A stretch of 24,728 nt of DNA from Ga0074130 sp035565355. GTDB lineage: Bacteria; Pseudomonadota; Gammaproteobacteria; Burkholderiales; Rhodocyclaceae. Below the pieces are notes generated by a model. The model did no database searches and had not been told where the DNA came from. It saw nothing but the letters and a program-made list of their open reading frames with translations. Of this stretch, positions 6,962-15,139 are shown in pieces. The number at the start of each line of letters is the position of its first letter. Positions within the stretch are counted from its first letter, which is position 1. The stretch spans positions 1 to 24,728 of the forward strand of contig DATMSM010000097.1 of the NCBI GenBank assembly GCA_035565355.1, given 5' to 3'. Both the position numbers and the translations under genes were made by a program.

Positions 6962-8602
6962 TCAAGCGGCGATTGCGCAACGCAGCGCCGCCGCCAGCGA
7001 AGCATGCACGGCGTCGGCGCCCAGCAGTTCGGTGAGGCCGGCGTTGTGCAGCTTGCCGCTGACGCGCAGATTGGCTTCGCTGAGCATCACCCGCACGCCG
7101 CGCTTCTGCAGCGTGGTGGCGACCTCTTCCAGCGCATTGAGCGCGGTGACGTCCATGAAGGGCACACGGCTGAGGCGGATGATCAATACCCGCGGCAAGG
7201 TGTGACTGGAAACCAGCGCATGTTCAAGATTGCTTGCGCCGCCGAAGAAAAGCGGACCGTCGATGCCATACACCACCACGTCGTTCGGCAGCTGTTCCAG
7301 CCCAGCGGCGTGCAGCTCGGATTCCAGATCGGCATGCTGATGCACACGCACCTCGACCGCACTCGCCATGCGCTGCAGGAACACCAGCGAGGCGAGGATC
7401 ACGCCGATATTCACCGCCACCACCAGGTCGACGAAGACTGTCAGCACGTAGGTGACGAGCAGGATGCCGACGTCGTAGTGCGGCGCCCGCTTCAGCATGC
7501 GCACGAAGCGCGGCAGCTCGCTCATATTCCAGGCGACGACGAAGAGAATTGCCGCCAGCGCGCACAGCGGAATATGCACTGCCAGCGGCGCCAGAGCGAC
7601 GATCACGGCCAGCAGCACCGCGCTGTGGGCAATACCGGCAATCGGACTGTTGCCGCCGTTGCGGATATTGGTCGCCGTGCGCGCGATGGCGCCGGTGGCG
7701 GCAAAGCCGCCGAACAAAGGCGTCAGCACATTGGCCAGCCCCTGGCCGACCAGCTCCTGATTGGAATTGTGGCGCGTGCCGGCCATGCCGTCGGCGACCA
7801 CGGCCGACAACAAGGACTCGATCGCGCCGAGCATGGCAATGGTGAAGGCCGGGCCGATCAGCTCGAGCATGCGCGGCAGGGACAGATCGGGCAGCCCCAG
7901 GCCAGGCAGGGTTTGCGGAATGCCGCCAAAGGCGCTGCCTATGGTCGCCACCCCCTCGGGCCGCCAGATCGCCACGATCAGCGTCGCTGCCACCATGGCC
8001 ACCAGCGGCGCGGGCACGCGGCGCAGCCCGGGCAGGCGCGGCGTGACGATGAGCAGCAATAGCGCAAACGCAGCCAGCAAAGCCGTAGTCGGGTGCAGTT
8101 GCGGAAAAGCCTGCAGCAGATTCAGCAGCTTCTCGTGGAAATGCTCGCCTCCCACCGCAGGCAGGCCGAAGAAGTCACGCCACTGCGTGACCCAGATCAG
8201 CGTCGCAATGCCGGTGGTGAAACCGATGATGACCGGGTCCGGGATGTAGCGAATCACACTGCCCAGGCGTGCCCAGCCCATCAACACCAGGATCACGCCA
8301 GCCATCAGCGTGGCCGTCTGCAAACCCTCGATGCCGTACTTGGCGGTGATGCTGGCGAGGATGACGATAAAGGCGCCGGTGGGCCCGGCGATCTGCACGC
8401 GGCTGCCACCGAATAGCGACACCACCACCCCGGCGACGATGGCTGTGTACAAACCCTGCTCGGGCTTGGCGCCGCTCGCAATCGCAAAGGCCATCGCCAG
8501 GGGCAGCGCGACGATACCCACGATCAGCCCTGCCACCAGATTGGGCAGCCAGTTGGCGGGCTGCAATAAACCGGCCCGCTTTGCCTCCAGCAACGCGATC
8601 AT
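6962..8602 (-). CDS. SulP (SLC26) family anion transporter with C-terminal STAS domain
   Basis: A 546-residue inner-membrane protein with 10 or more hydrophobic helices in the first 430 residues. These include the SulP signature region GLYTAIVAGVVVSLFGGSR and QIAGPTGAFIVI (about 51-82) and the GAIARTATNIRNGG loop typical of the family. The cytoplasmic STAS domain occupies roughly 440-545 (VVVYGIDGPLFFGGASNLE, then RLSRVPFMDVTALNALEEV). Bacterial SulP proteins carry sulfate, bicarbonate or C4-dicarboxylates (DauA), and animal SLC26 members carry oxalate, so the substrate is open. AAGGGAG lies just before the ATG. The gene is 114 bases downstream of the phytanoyl-CoA-dioxygenase-like gene on the same strand. 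Confidence 0.93.
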   Translation of the reverse strand: MIALLEAKRAGLLQPANWLPNLVAGLIVGIVALPLAMAFAIASGAKPEQGLYTAIVAGVVVSLFGGSRVQIAGPTGAFIVILASITAKYGIEGLQTATLMAGVILVLMGWARLGSVIRYIPDPVIIGFTTGIATLIWVTQWRDFFGLPAVGGEHFHEKLLNLLQAFPQLHPTTALLAAFALLLLIVTPRLPGLRRVPAPLVAMVAATLIVAIWRPEGVATIGSAFGGIPQTLPGLGLPDLSLPRMLELIGPAFTIAMLGAIESLLSAVVADGMAGTRHNSNQELVGQGLANVLTPLFGGFAATGAIARTATNIRNGGNSPIAGIAHSAVLLAVIVALAPLAVHIPLCALAAILFVVAWNMSELPRFVRMLKRAPHYDVGILLVTYVLTVFVDLVVAVNIGVILASLVFLQRMASAVEVRVHQHADLESELHAAGLEQLPNDVVVYGIDGPLFFGGASNLEHALVSSHTLPRVLIIRLSRVPFMDVTALNALEEVATTLQKRGVRVMLSEANLRVSGKLHNAGLTELLGADAVHASLAAALRCAIAA

Positions 8603-8716
8603 GAATATCTCCCTTCATGACAAGTGCACACGGCATTCTATGCCCATGCCGATTGCATGATCTGGCCTGGCGCCAAAGCCGTCAGCGCCCGCCAGACGAC
8701 AATGCTGTCAGCGACG

Positions 8717-9481
8717 CTACGAGAGCGCCACCTCGCCGCCCGCCGCCGAACGGCTGCGGGCTAGCGGCAGGTTGCTGGCGCCGCGGTAGGCGAATGCGAC
8801 CGACATCTTCACCTCATCCTGCCGGTTCGGGCCGGCCGCGTGGAACAGACCGCTGTGGAAGAGCAGCACATCGCCGGCCTGCAGCTCCACCGCAATCCCT
8901 TGCGCAAACAGCGCCGCGTTCTCCGGTGCATCGGGCCGCAGGAAGTCGAGCGCGTCGAGTTGTTCGGGCTTGATATCGAAGCGGTGCGAGCCCGGAATGA
9001 CACGCAGCGCGCCGTTCTCGACACGCTCATCGCCCAGCGCCAGCCACACCGTGACCAGCTCGTTGCGGGCAAAGCGCCAGTAGCGAATATCGCGATGCCA
9101 GCCGGTCGCGGTGCCATAACGAGGATGTTTGGTCATCACGCAGTTGTGATGCGCCAGCGTCAACACCACGGGCTCCTCCATGAGCTGCGCCATGCTGGCC
9201 ACGATGCGCCCATCTTCGGCCCAGGCACGCAAGCTCGTGTCGCGCTGATAGGCATCCTTCAAGCGCCGCACGGTGCCTCCGCCCGGCGCATCGAGCGAGC
9301 TGGGCGCACCCGGGTAACCAACCTCGGCCTCATATTCGAGCGGCGCCACGGCATCGCGCAGATGCGCCTGCACCAGCGCGCGGATGCGCGCACAGGCATC
9401 GGGGGCGAGCATGTCGGGCAAGACCAGATAGCCGTCCTGGCGGAACTGGCGCAACTGCGCCGCAGAGAGAAAGTCGGGCAT
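8717..9481 (-). CDS. Phytanoyl-CoA dioxygenase (PhyH) family Fe(II)/2-oxoglutarate oxygenase
   Basis: A 254-residue protein with the PhyH double-stranded beta-helix pattern. The iron ligands are visible as H129-x-D131 (GWHRDIRYW) and a distal His, best placed at H214 (LFHAAGPN). PhyH-family enzymes hydroxylate small molecules or CoA esters using Fe(II), O2 and 2-oxoglutarate. The residue 11 positions after the distal His, normally the Arg that binds 2-oxoglutarate, is Lys225 here. Start 9481 begins the conserved helix (FLSAAQLRQFRQDGYLVLPDML); an upstream in-frame start at 9529 would overlap tspO. The gene follows tspO by 13 bases, so the two are probably co-transcribed. The substrate cannot be predicted. 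Confidence 0.87.
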   Translation of the reverse strand: MPDFLSAAQLRQFRQDGYLVLPDMLAPDACARIRALVQAHLRDAVAPLEYEAEVGYPGAPSSLDAPGGGTVRRLKDAYQRDTSLRAWAEDGRIVASMAQLMEEPVVLTLAHHNCVMTKHPRYGTATGWHRDIRYWRFARNELVTVWLALGDERVENGALRVIPGSHRFDIKPEQLDALDFLRPDAPENAALFAQGIAVELQAGDVLLFHSGLFHAAGPNRQDEVKMSVAFAYRGASNLPLARSRSAAGGEVALS

Positions 9482-9494
9482 ACGGGAAGGCAAT

Positions 9495-9983
9495 TTAAAG
9501 TAGACCGGGATTGCCCTGCCACACCGCAAAGGTCAGTGCCGTGGCGAAGCTGACCCAGAGCCAGTAGGGCAGAAGCATCAAGGCCGCCAGCCGGCTGCTG
9601 CGCCAGAAGGCACAGATCGTTGCCAGGATCAGCAGCCATAGCAGCAGCACGTCGGCAAACGCCAGCGCGCCCTGCTGCCAGGCAAAGAACAGCCATGACC
9701 ACAGCGCATTCACGGCCAACTGCAGGCCGAACAGGATCAGCGCCTTGCGCTCGACCTGCGGCCGGCGCCATATCAGCCAGACCGCCACGCCCATCATGCA
9801 GTACAACAGCGTCCATACCGGCCCGAACCAGCCGGCCGGGGGCGCCCAGTCAGGCTTGTTCAATTGCGCATAGAAAGCCGGCGCATCCGCCGAGGCCAGC
9901 GCCCCCAGCGCCGCCGTACCGAACACGGCCAGCAGCCAGAGACACAGGCCGAGATAAGACGACGAGGTAGCAGAGCGGGGCAT
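9495..9983 (-). CDS. tspO: TspO/MBR family tryptophan-rich sensory protein
   Basis: A 162-residue integral membrane protein with five predicted helices and many Trp residues. It has the family signatures KPDWAPPAGWFGPVWTLLY (about 43-61) and NALWSWLFF (about 92-100). TspO proteins bind porphyrins and related ligands and affect tetrapyrrole and stress responses. The ATG at 9983 is chosen because AGGAG lies 8 bases upstream; a GTG at 9992 overlaps that ribosome binding site. It heads a leftward group with the PhyH-like gene. A TATGAT sequence (complement of 10029-10034) could be its -10 element, without a good -35. Confidence 0.92.
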   Translation of the reverse strand: MPRSATSSSYLGLCLWLLAVFGTAALGALASADAPAFYAQLNKPDWAPPAGWFGPVWTLLYCMMGVAVWLIWRRPQVERKALILFGLQLAVNALWSWLFFAWQQGALAFADVLLLWLLILATICAFWRSSRLAALMLLPYWLWVSFATALTFAVWQGNPGLL

Positions 9984-10142
9984 ACGATGCACTCCTGTTT
10001 GTGGGCGCCAGGATGGCGGCTAGCCGTCATCATAGCCAAGCTTTGCGGTTTGGCGTCTCGCGGCGGCAGATTGTCCGGCATATCCGGGCGCGGGCATCCG
10101 GATTGCGGACAGAGGCGCATAGCGAACGCGATGGAGGCGGCA

Positions 10143-10523
10143 ATGAATCTTTTCAACACACTACCGGGCTTTGTGCGCAGCCCGCCGGGCCTGGAGCGCA
10201 TTGTCCTGCGCCACCTGCTGCCCGCAGCCGCATGGGGAACGCTGATGCTGTCCCTGGCCCTGCTCGTCGTGGCCCTGCTCAAGCGGCCGGGCGCGCTCAG
10301 TATGGCCGAGATCTATCTCATGGGCCTGTTCCCTCTCTACTGGAGCAGTCTCCTGTGCGCCGGCATTGCCGCCTTTATCGTCATGGTGATGAAAGGCCCC
10401 GCCTACGTCGCGGATGCCTATCCGTTACCGGACCTGATGCGCCCTGACGGCGGTCAGCGCCACCGGCGGCACTCTCAGACCCGTACCGACAGAAGCCGCA
10501 GGTGCCAGGCTAAATCAAGCTGA
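10143..10523 (+). CDS. Small conserved membrane protein of unknown function
   Basis: A 126-residue protein with two hydrophobic helices (about residues 28-46 and 58-86). The juxtamembrane motif VMKGPAYVADAYPLPD (about 85-100) is followed by a very basic, low-complexity tail that is probably disordered. I have a sense of similar short two-helix proteins in betaproteobacteria but know no assigned function. The start is fixed by GGAGG five bases before the ATG at 10143. It is divergent from tspO. The Arg-rich tail after residue 100 may be specific to this strain. Confidence 0.7.
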   Translation: MNLFNTLPGFVRSPPGLERIVLRHLLPAAAWGTLMLSLALLVVALLKRPGALSMAEIYLMGLFPLYWSSLLCAGIAAFIVMVMKGPAYVADAYPLPDLMRPDGGQRHRRHSQTRTDRSRRCQAKSS

Positions 10524-10634
10524 TTCGGCGCGACGTTTGCATCAGCGCCAGGTGCACATACAGACGGGATCATCACGCCGCCGCCACAGGCTGGGCTGCC
10601 CCTTTCCGCCGCCACCCGCATTACACTCTGCGCC

Positions 10635-11174
10635 ATGCATGCCTCGGACATCCTCGACTTCTGGTTCCGCGAAACCACACCGACTCAATGGTGGAACGCC
10701 GACCCTGAGTTTGACCGCCTGATCGAAACGCGCTTCCTCGCAGTTCTGCAGCAGGCCGCAGCGGGGGAACTGTATGCCTGGCGCGAAGCCCTGCCGGGAC
10801 GGCTGGCCGAGATCATCGTGCTCGACCAGTTCTCACGCAATGTGTGGCGCGGTACGCCACGCGCCTTCTCGCAGGATGGCATGGCCCTGGCGCTATCGCA
10901 GGAAGCGATACATAACGGCGCATTGGAGGCGCTTGGCCCCGACGAGTGCGCCTTCCTGCTGATGCCCTGGATGCATAGCGAGTCCAAAGCCATACACGCC
11001 GAAGCCGAGCACCTCTTCCTGGCACACACCGCGACCACAAATTACGACTTCGAACTCAAGCACAAGCGCATCATCGACCGCTTCGGCCGCTACCCCCACC
11101 GCAACACCCTACTCGGCCGCACATCGGTGCCGGAAGAGCTTGAGTTTCTGAAGCAGCCCGATTCAAGCTTCTAG
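10635..11174 (+). CDS. DUF924 family protein
   Basis: A 179-residue soluble, helical protein with the DUF924 hallmarks: DILDFWFRETTPTQWWNADPEFD at the N-terminus, IIVLDQFSRNVWRGTPRAF (about 60-78), MPWMHSES (about 112-119) and FGRYPHRNTLLGRTSVPEELEFL near the C-terminus. The fold is TPR-like. No biochemical role is established that I can cite. A bidirectional terminator follows. No strong ribosome binding site is seen before the ATG at 10635, but the conserved N-terminus starts there. Confidence 0.9.
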   Translation: MHASDILDFWFRETTPTQWWNADPEFDRLIETRFLAVLQQAAAGELYAWREALPGRLAEIIVLDQFSRNVWRGTPRAFSQDGMALALSQEAIHNGALEALGPDECAFLLMPWMHSESKAIHAEAEHLFLAHTATTNYDFELKHKRIIDRFGRYPHRNTLLGRTSVPEELEFLKQPDSSF

Positions 11175-11203
11175 CGGGCGAGATTGCACTGAGTACAGCC
11201 AAC

Positions 11204-11235
11204 AAAAAGCCGCTGCTGGTGCAGCGGCTTTTTTT
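11204..11235. terminator. Bidirectional rho-independent terminator between DUF924 and SDR genes
   Basis: AAAAAGCCGCTGC (11204-11216) pairs with GCAGCGGCTTTTT (11221-11233) around TGGT, with T runs in both directions. It sits between converging genes and carries the same stem arm as the terminators near 159 and 2521, with one base pair changed. Confidence 0.94.
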
Positions 11236-11248
11236 GGCCTTGTCTGGT

Positions 11249-12040
11249 TCAGAATGCATTCTTGGCAGTACCGCCATCCACGCGCAGCGCAGCGCCGGTG
11301 GTGGCCGAGGCGAGCGGACTGGCGATATAAGCGACCAACGAGGCGACTTCCTCGGGCGTGCCGAAACGCTTGATCAGCGAGGTCGGGCGCACCTTCTCGA
11401 AGAATTCCTTTTCAAACTGCTCCGCCGTTTTGCCTTCGGCCTTGGCCAGCTCGGCCACGAAATCGCCGACGCCACGCGAACGGGTCGGGCCGGGCAGCAC
11501 GCTGTTCACCGTGATGTTGGTGCCAGCCAGCGATTCGGCCAGCCCACGCGCCACCGCAATCTGCGCGGTCTTGCTCATGCCGTAGTGAATCATCTCGGCC
11601 GGAATCTGCAGCGCGCTCTCGCTGGAGATAAAGATGATGCGACCCCAGTTGGCCTGCTTCATCGCCGGCAGCACCAGACGCGAAAGGCGCACGCCGCTCA
11701 GCACATTCACATCGAAGAAGCGCAGCCAGTCCTCGTCCGGGATATCCTCGAAATCCTTGGGTTCGAAGATGCCGAGGTTGTTCACCAGAATCTCGATGCC
11801 CGGATGCTGCTTGACCAGCGCTTCGGCCACATCGGCCTTGGAGAGGTCGCCGGCAAAGCCAATCACATTGCTGCGGCCTTCCGCCTTCAACGAAGCCAGC
11901 GCCTTGTCTACGCCCTCCTGCGTGCGGCCATTGACGATGACCCGGGCGCCTTCGGCCGCGAGTGCGGAGGCGATGGCATAACCGATGCCGGCGGTGCTGC
12001 CGGAGACGAGGGCGAGTTTGTTCGTGAGCTTGAGGTCCAT
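11249..12040 (-). CDS. Short-chain dehydrogenase/reductase (classical SDR)
   Basis: A 263-residue classical SDR. The cofactor motif is SGSTAGIG (13-20, a TGxxxGIG variant). NNLG (87-90) replaces the usual NNAG. N112 and S140 are present, and the catalytic YxxxK is Y153/K157 (YGMSK). The C-terminus AALRVDGGTAKNAF is typical of FabG-like enzymes. R39 after the second beta strand suggests NADP preference. The insertion around 195-215 (AELAKAEGKTAEQFEKEFFEKVRPTSL) gives the substrate loop. The substrate is unknown. The gene is preceded by a perfect palindrome (12068-12082), which may be a repressor site. AAGGA precedes the ATG. Confidence 0.9.
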   Translation of the reverse strand: MDLKLTNKLALVSGSTAGIGYAIASALAAEGARVIVNGRTQEGVDKALASLKAEGRSNVIGFAGDLSKADVAEALVKQHPGIEILVNNLGIFEPKDFEDIPDEDWLRFFDVNVLSGVRLSRLVLPAMKQANWGRIIFISSESALQIPAEMIHYGMSKTAQIAVARGLAESLAGTNITVNSVLPGPTRSRGVGDFVAELAKAEGKTAEQFEKEFFEKVRPTSLIKRFGTPEEVASLVAYIASPLASATTGAALRVDGGTAKNAF

Positions 12041-12067
12041 GGTGTAGTCCTTGTGTGATTGAGCAAT

Positions 12068-12082
12068 CGCTAAGTGTTAGCG
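12068..12082. promoter_or_regulatory. Perfect palindrome upstream of the SDR gene, candidate operator
   Basis: CGCTAA-GTG-TTAGCG is a perfect 6-bp dyad with a 3-base centre, ending 28 bases upstream of the SDR start codon. Short perfect palindromes of this type are typical binding sites for TetR- or MarR-type repressors. No regulator gene is adjacent. Confidence 0.45.
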
Positions 12083-12206
12083 GTTCGCTGCTGAACATGG
12101 AGGGAAACAGAAGCAATTCAAGCACGCATCAAAGATTAGTGCTTTGAAAAGACTGTTCGGGCTCGCCAAATTAAGGCCAGCCCGATATCAAACTTGCCGC
12201 AATTTA

Positions 12207-13967
12207 CTATTTGCTGAATTTACTCCCGTGCACATAGCCATATCCCATGGTGATCCATTCCGGCAGCTTGTCACGCTTGCCCGCGTGGTAGTCCAGCCAA
12301 GCGCGGTTCCAGGCGATGCTAACGTCGTATTGGCCCGATGCTAGGTTCTCCGGGCGGCTGTGAGACCAAGTCTGGAAATAGTATTCGCTCTTGCACTCCA
12401 TAGCCTCAATCCTGTTTCCGTCCGGGCCAATCGGACACCACTGCGTTGGGTTTAGTAGGGCCACCCAAGCAACACCATTCCTGAAGCAGGACAAAGCGGG
12501 GTACTTCGGCTCGATGACGGTCTTGCCGTCGCTGTCCTGCAGGCCCCACAGGTCGCCCTTCTGGAAAAAGCGTAATCCCCCCCCGCAGGCCAGTGAGCGT
12601 TTCGGTGGCGGTGGGCCCCACTCCTTGGTGGGCTTAGCTACACGCTCACCCGCCGCATCGATCCAGTAGGTGTCACCTCCCTCATTCACAGCATATGTGT
12701 CTTCTGGCGTCATTCGCATCGAAGCAAATCTCGGCTTGACGGTGAAAGTGCCAGAGCGGTCGATGACTCCCCATTTCCCCCCGACTTTGACACCCCAGTG
12801 GTTTCCAAAGGATGCAGACAGGTCCTCGTACCCATTCTCGCCGCCGATAACAGTCCCTCCCTCGAGAACGACAAACCATTTCCTATTTCGGGTGGCAGCA
12901 ATTCCCTTGTGGCAGTCGCTCGCCTGAAAATATCCCTTATCAAACGCGCCGATCACCGGTCCTTCCTTGGACTTGCGAAACTCGACGCTCTCGCCACGTT
13001 GGACGACAGTCAGGCCGCCTGGGCATGCGAACAGCAGCTTTTCCGTATCGGGTTTCTCCGCAGCCAGCTGTTCGGTGGGCGCGACATCGGCTTTGAGCGG
13101 CTGGGCATACATCGCACGCCCGGCCTCATCCAGCGCGGCGCGCGGCGAGTAGAACGCCAGGGGAACAATCAATTTTCCATCGTGATCAACCGCGCCCCAG
13201 CGCTGGACTTGACGGCGCTGGGGCATAGGCAATGCAAGGTCAGGGAAGGACTGAACCGCTGCGTGCCCGTTTCTCAACTGATGCACATCATCGTAGCTCG
13301 GCTTAACCTGCCAGCTTCCGTCGGCACGCAACAGGCCCCATGTCTTGTTGTAGGTGCTGCTCCGGTTATCGGCCCAGATCAATCCGCGCTCCGGCTTGTC
13401 GAAGAGCTTGAAGTGCAGGTTCTGCGCAGACAGCCAGCCCTTTTTGACATGGTAAAGACCGGAGTCGTTATAGGTCGACAAGGACAAGGGATCCGTAATC
13501 GACTCCAGTGGCCGGTCGTTGCGTAAGACCTCCCGCGGATAGCCGGCAACATGCACAAAGGGCTTGGCGATGAAGACATCCTCTGTGAAAGGAATGATCC
13601 GCCTGAATTGCGGCGCGACCACGATCTTTCCTGAACGATTGACGATGCCTGTCGAACCATCGAGCCGGACTTCCGCATACTCACCGGCAAAGGGCCCCGC
13701 GTTCTGGAAGCGCGGCGCAATCACCATCGTCCCGGCGGCATTGATAAAGCCATACAGGCCGTTAACACGCACCGCAGCCAGGCCATCGCTGAACGGCTGG
13801 GCCACTTCGAATCGCCGGGGGATGCGTTCCTCACGCGTCGCCTTGTCGACATAGCCACACAGCGCGAAAGGGCCACCACAGCGCGGCACCAGCTCAGCGG
13901 CATCTTCTGCTTGAGCGGGCAAGACCGCTAAGAAGGCTAGAGGAATGATCGTGCATAAGCGCGACAT
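12207..13967 (-). CDS. Secreted WG-repeat protein
   Basis: A 586-residue exported protein. The signal peptide is MSRLCTIIPLAFLAVLPAQA (cleavage after A20). It carries several WG/KWG beta-propeller-like repeats, for example GLYGFINAAGTMVIAPRF and TGIVNRSGKIVVAPQF near the N-terminus, WGVIDRSGTFTVKPRF in the middle and WGLQDSDGKTVIEPKYP near the C-terminus. The repeats are probably ligand- or protein-binding. The last 80 residues (QTWSHSRPENLASGQYDVSIAWNRAWLDY) are not WG repeats and form a separate C-terminal region. GGAGAG precedes the ATG. Its codons look visibly less GC-rich than those of its neighbours, which may reflect more recent acquisition. The exact function is unknown. Confidence 0.87.
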   Translation of the reverse strand: MSRLCTIIPLAFLAVLPAQAEDAAELVPRCGGPFALCGYVDKATREERIPRRFEVAQPFSDGLAAVRVNGLYGFINAAGTMVIAPRFQNAGPFAGEYAEVRLDGSTGIVNRSGKIVVAPQFRRIIPFTEDVFIAKPFVHVAGYPREVLRNDRPLESITDPLSLSTYNDSGLYHVKKGWLSAQNLHFKLFDKPERGLIWADNRSSTYNKTWGLLRADGSWQVKPSYDDVHQLRNGHAAVQSFPDLALPMPQRRQVQRWGAVDHDGKLIVPLAFYSPRAALDEAGRAMYAQPLKADVAPTEQLAAEKPDTEKLLFACPGGLTVVQRGESVEFRKSKEGPVIGAFDKGYFQASDCHKGIAATRNRKWFVVLEGGTVIGGENGYEDLSASFGNHWGVKVGGKWGVIDRSGTFTVKPRFASMRMTPEDTYAVNEGGDTYWIDAAGERVAKPTKEWGPPPPKRSLACGGGLRFFQKGDLWGLQDSDGKTVIEPKYPALSCFRNGVAWVALLNPTQWCPIGPDGNRIEAMECKSEYYFQTWSHSRPENLASGQYDVSIAWNRAWLDYHAGKRDKLPEWITMGYGYVHGSKFSK

Positions 13968-14108
13968 AGGTCTCTCCGCGTTGTTGAGATTGTGCGGCGC
14001 TAGCGTACAGACAAGGCGTTGTTGTTACCGACAGAAGTTAGGTGGGCGTTTGCCTTAATTGTGATTTTTACCGATTTCACTCCGGCTGTTTCCAGCCCCG
14101 TAAGCAGC

Positions 14109-14142
14109 AAAAAAGCCGCTGGGTTTCCTCAGCGGCTTTTTT
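14109..14142. terminator. Rho-independent terminator after glxR
   Basis: AAAAAAGCCGCTG (14109-14121) pairs with CAGCGGCTTTTTT (14130-14142) around GGTTTCCT. It ends the leftward gene block that finishes with glxR (stop at 14160). It is the fourth member of the AAAAAGCCGCTG terminator set. Confidence 0.94.
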
Positions 14143-14159
14143 ACGAACGCTAAAGCTGA

Positions 14160-15047
14160 TCAGGCCTTGGCGACTTCGTGGTTGCCCATGATTTCCAGAG
14201 CACGCACCATGGCGCTGTGGTCCCATGCCTTGCCGCCGTGAGCGGAGCAGGTGTTGAACAGCTCTTGCGCGGTGGCGGTGTTGGGCAGCGAAAGGCCGAT
14301 GGACTTGGCGGTTTGCAGGGCCAGGTTCAGGTCCTTCTGGTGCAGCTCGATGCGGAAGCCCGGGTTGAAGGTGCGCTTGATCATGCGCTCGCCGTGCACT
14401 TCGAGGATCTTGGAGGAAGCGAAGCCGCCCATCAGTGCGTTGCGCACCTTGGCCGGATCGGCGCCCATCTTGGAGGCGAACAGCAGGGCTTCGCCGACGG
14501 CTTCGATGTTCAGTGCGACGATGATCTGGTTGGCGACCTTGCAGGTCTGACCGTCGCCGTTACCGCCGACGAGGTTGATGTTCTTGCCCATCAGGTCGAG
14601 GATAGGCTTGACCTTGTCGAAGGTGGCTTGCGAGCCGCCGCACATGATGGTCAGGGTTGCAGCCTTGGCGCCGACTTCGCCGCCGGACACCGGAGCGTCC
14701 AGGTATTCGCAGCCGAGGGCGTTGATCTTCTTGGCGAACTCCTTGGTATCAACCGGGGAGATCGAGGACATGTCGATCACGGTCTTGCCGGCCGACAGGC
14801 CTTCGGCCACGCCGTTGGCGCCGAACAGGGCGGCAGCCACGTGCGGGGTATCCGGAACCATGGTGATGATGATGTCGGCCTTCTGGGCGACTTCCTTGCC
14901 GCTGGCGCAAACGACGGCGCCGGCGTTGGTCAGTTCAGCCGAGATCGGGGCGATGTCAAAGACGAAGAGTTCGTTGCCGCCGGCCTTGATGTGGCCCGCC
15001 ATCGGGGCGCCCATGATGCCAGTGCCGATAAAACCTACTTTAGCCAT
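14160..15047 (-). CDS. glxR: 2-hydroxy-3-oxopropionate (tartronate semialdehyde) reductase
   Basis: A 295-residue beta-hydroxyacid dehydrogenase that reduces tartronate semialdehyde to D-glycerate with NAD(P)H. It has the Rossmann motif GTGIMG (8-13), the substrate-binding DAPVSGGEVGA segment (118-127) and the catalytic K170 in GQTCKVANQ; the C-terminal all-alpha domain is complete. The length matches E. coli GlxR/GarR (about 292-294). It lies 92 bases after hyi in the order gcl-hyi-glxR known from E. coli and other bacteria, which supports the tartronate semialdehyde role over 3-hydroxyisobutyrate dehydrogenase. AAGGAG lies six bases before the ATG. Confidence 0.95.
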   Translation of the reverse strand: MAKVGFIGTGIMGAPMAGHIKAGGNELFVFDIAPISAELTNAGAVVCASGKEVAQKADIIITMVPDTPHVAAALFGANGVAEGLSAGKTVIDMSSISPVDTKEFAKKINALGCEYLDAPVSGGEVGAKAATLTIMCGGSQATFDKVKPILDLMGKNINLVGGNGDGQTCKVANQIIVALNIEAVGEALLFASKMGADPAKVRNALMGGFASSKILEVHGERMIKRTFNPGFRIELHQKDLNLALQTAKSIGLSLPNTATAQELFNTCSAHGGKAWDHSAMVRALEIMGNHEVAKA

Positions 15048-15139
15048 TGTGTACTCCTTGATGATTAAGCATTGAAGTGCGGAGCCACAGTGCGGCCCCG
15101 CAATGGAACTTGATTATCCCGAGAAGGGATTCCCTTCGG

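Noticed and set aside
15122..15137. GAAGGGATTCCCTTC palindrome between hyi and glxR as a terminator
   Set aside because: It is a perfect but short palindrome without a loop or T tract in the leftward direction. It is not a convincing terminator, and a regulatory role cannot be shown.
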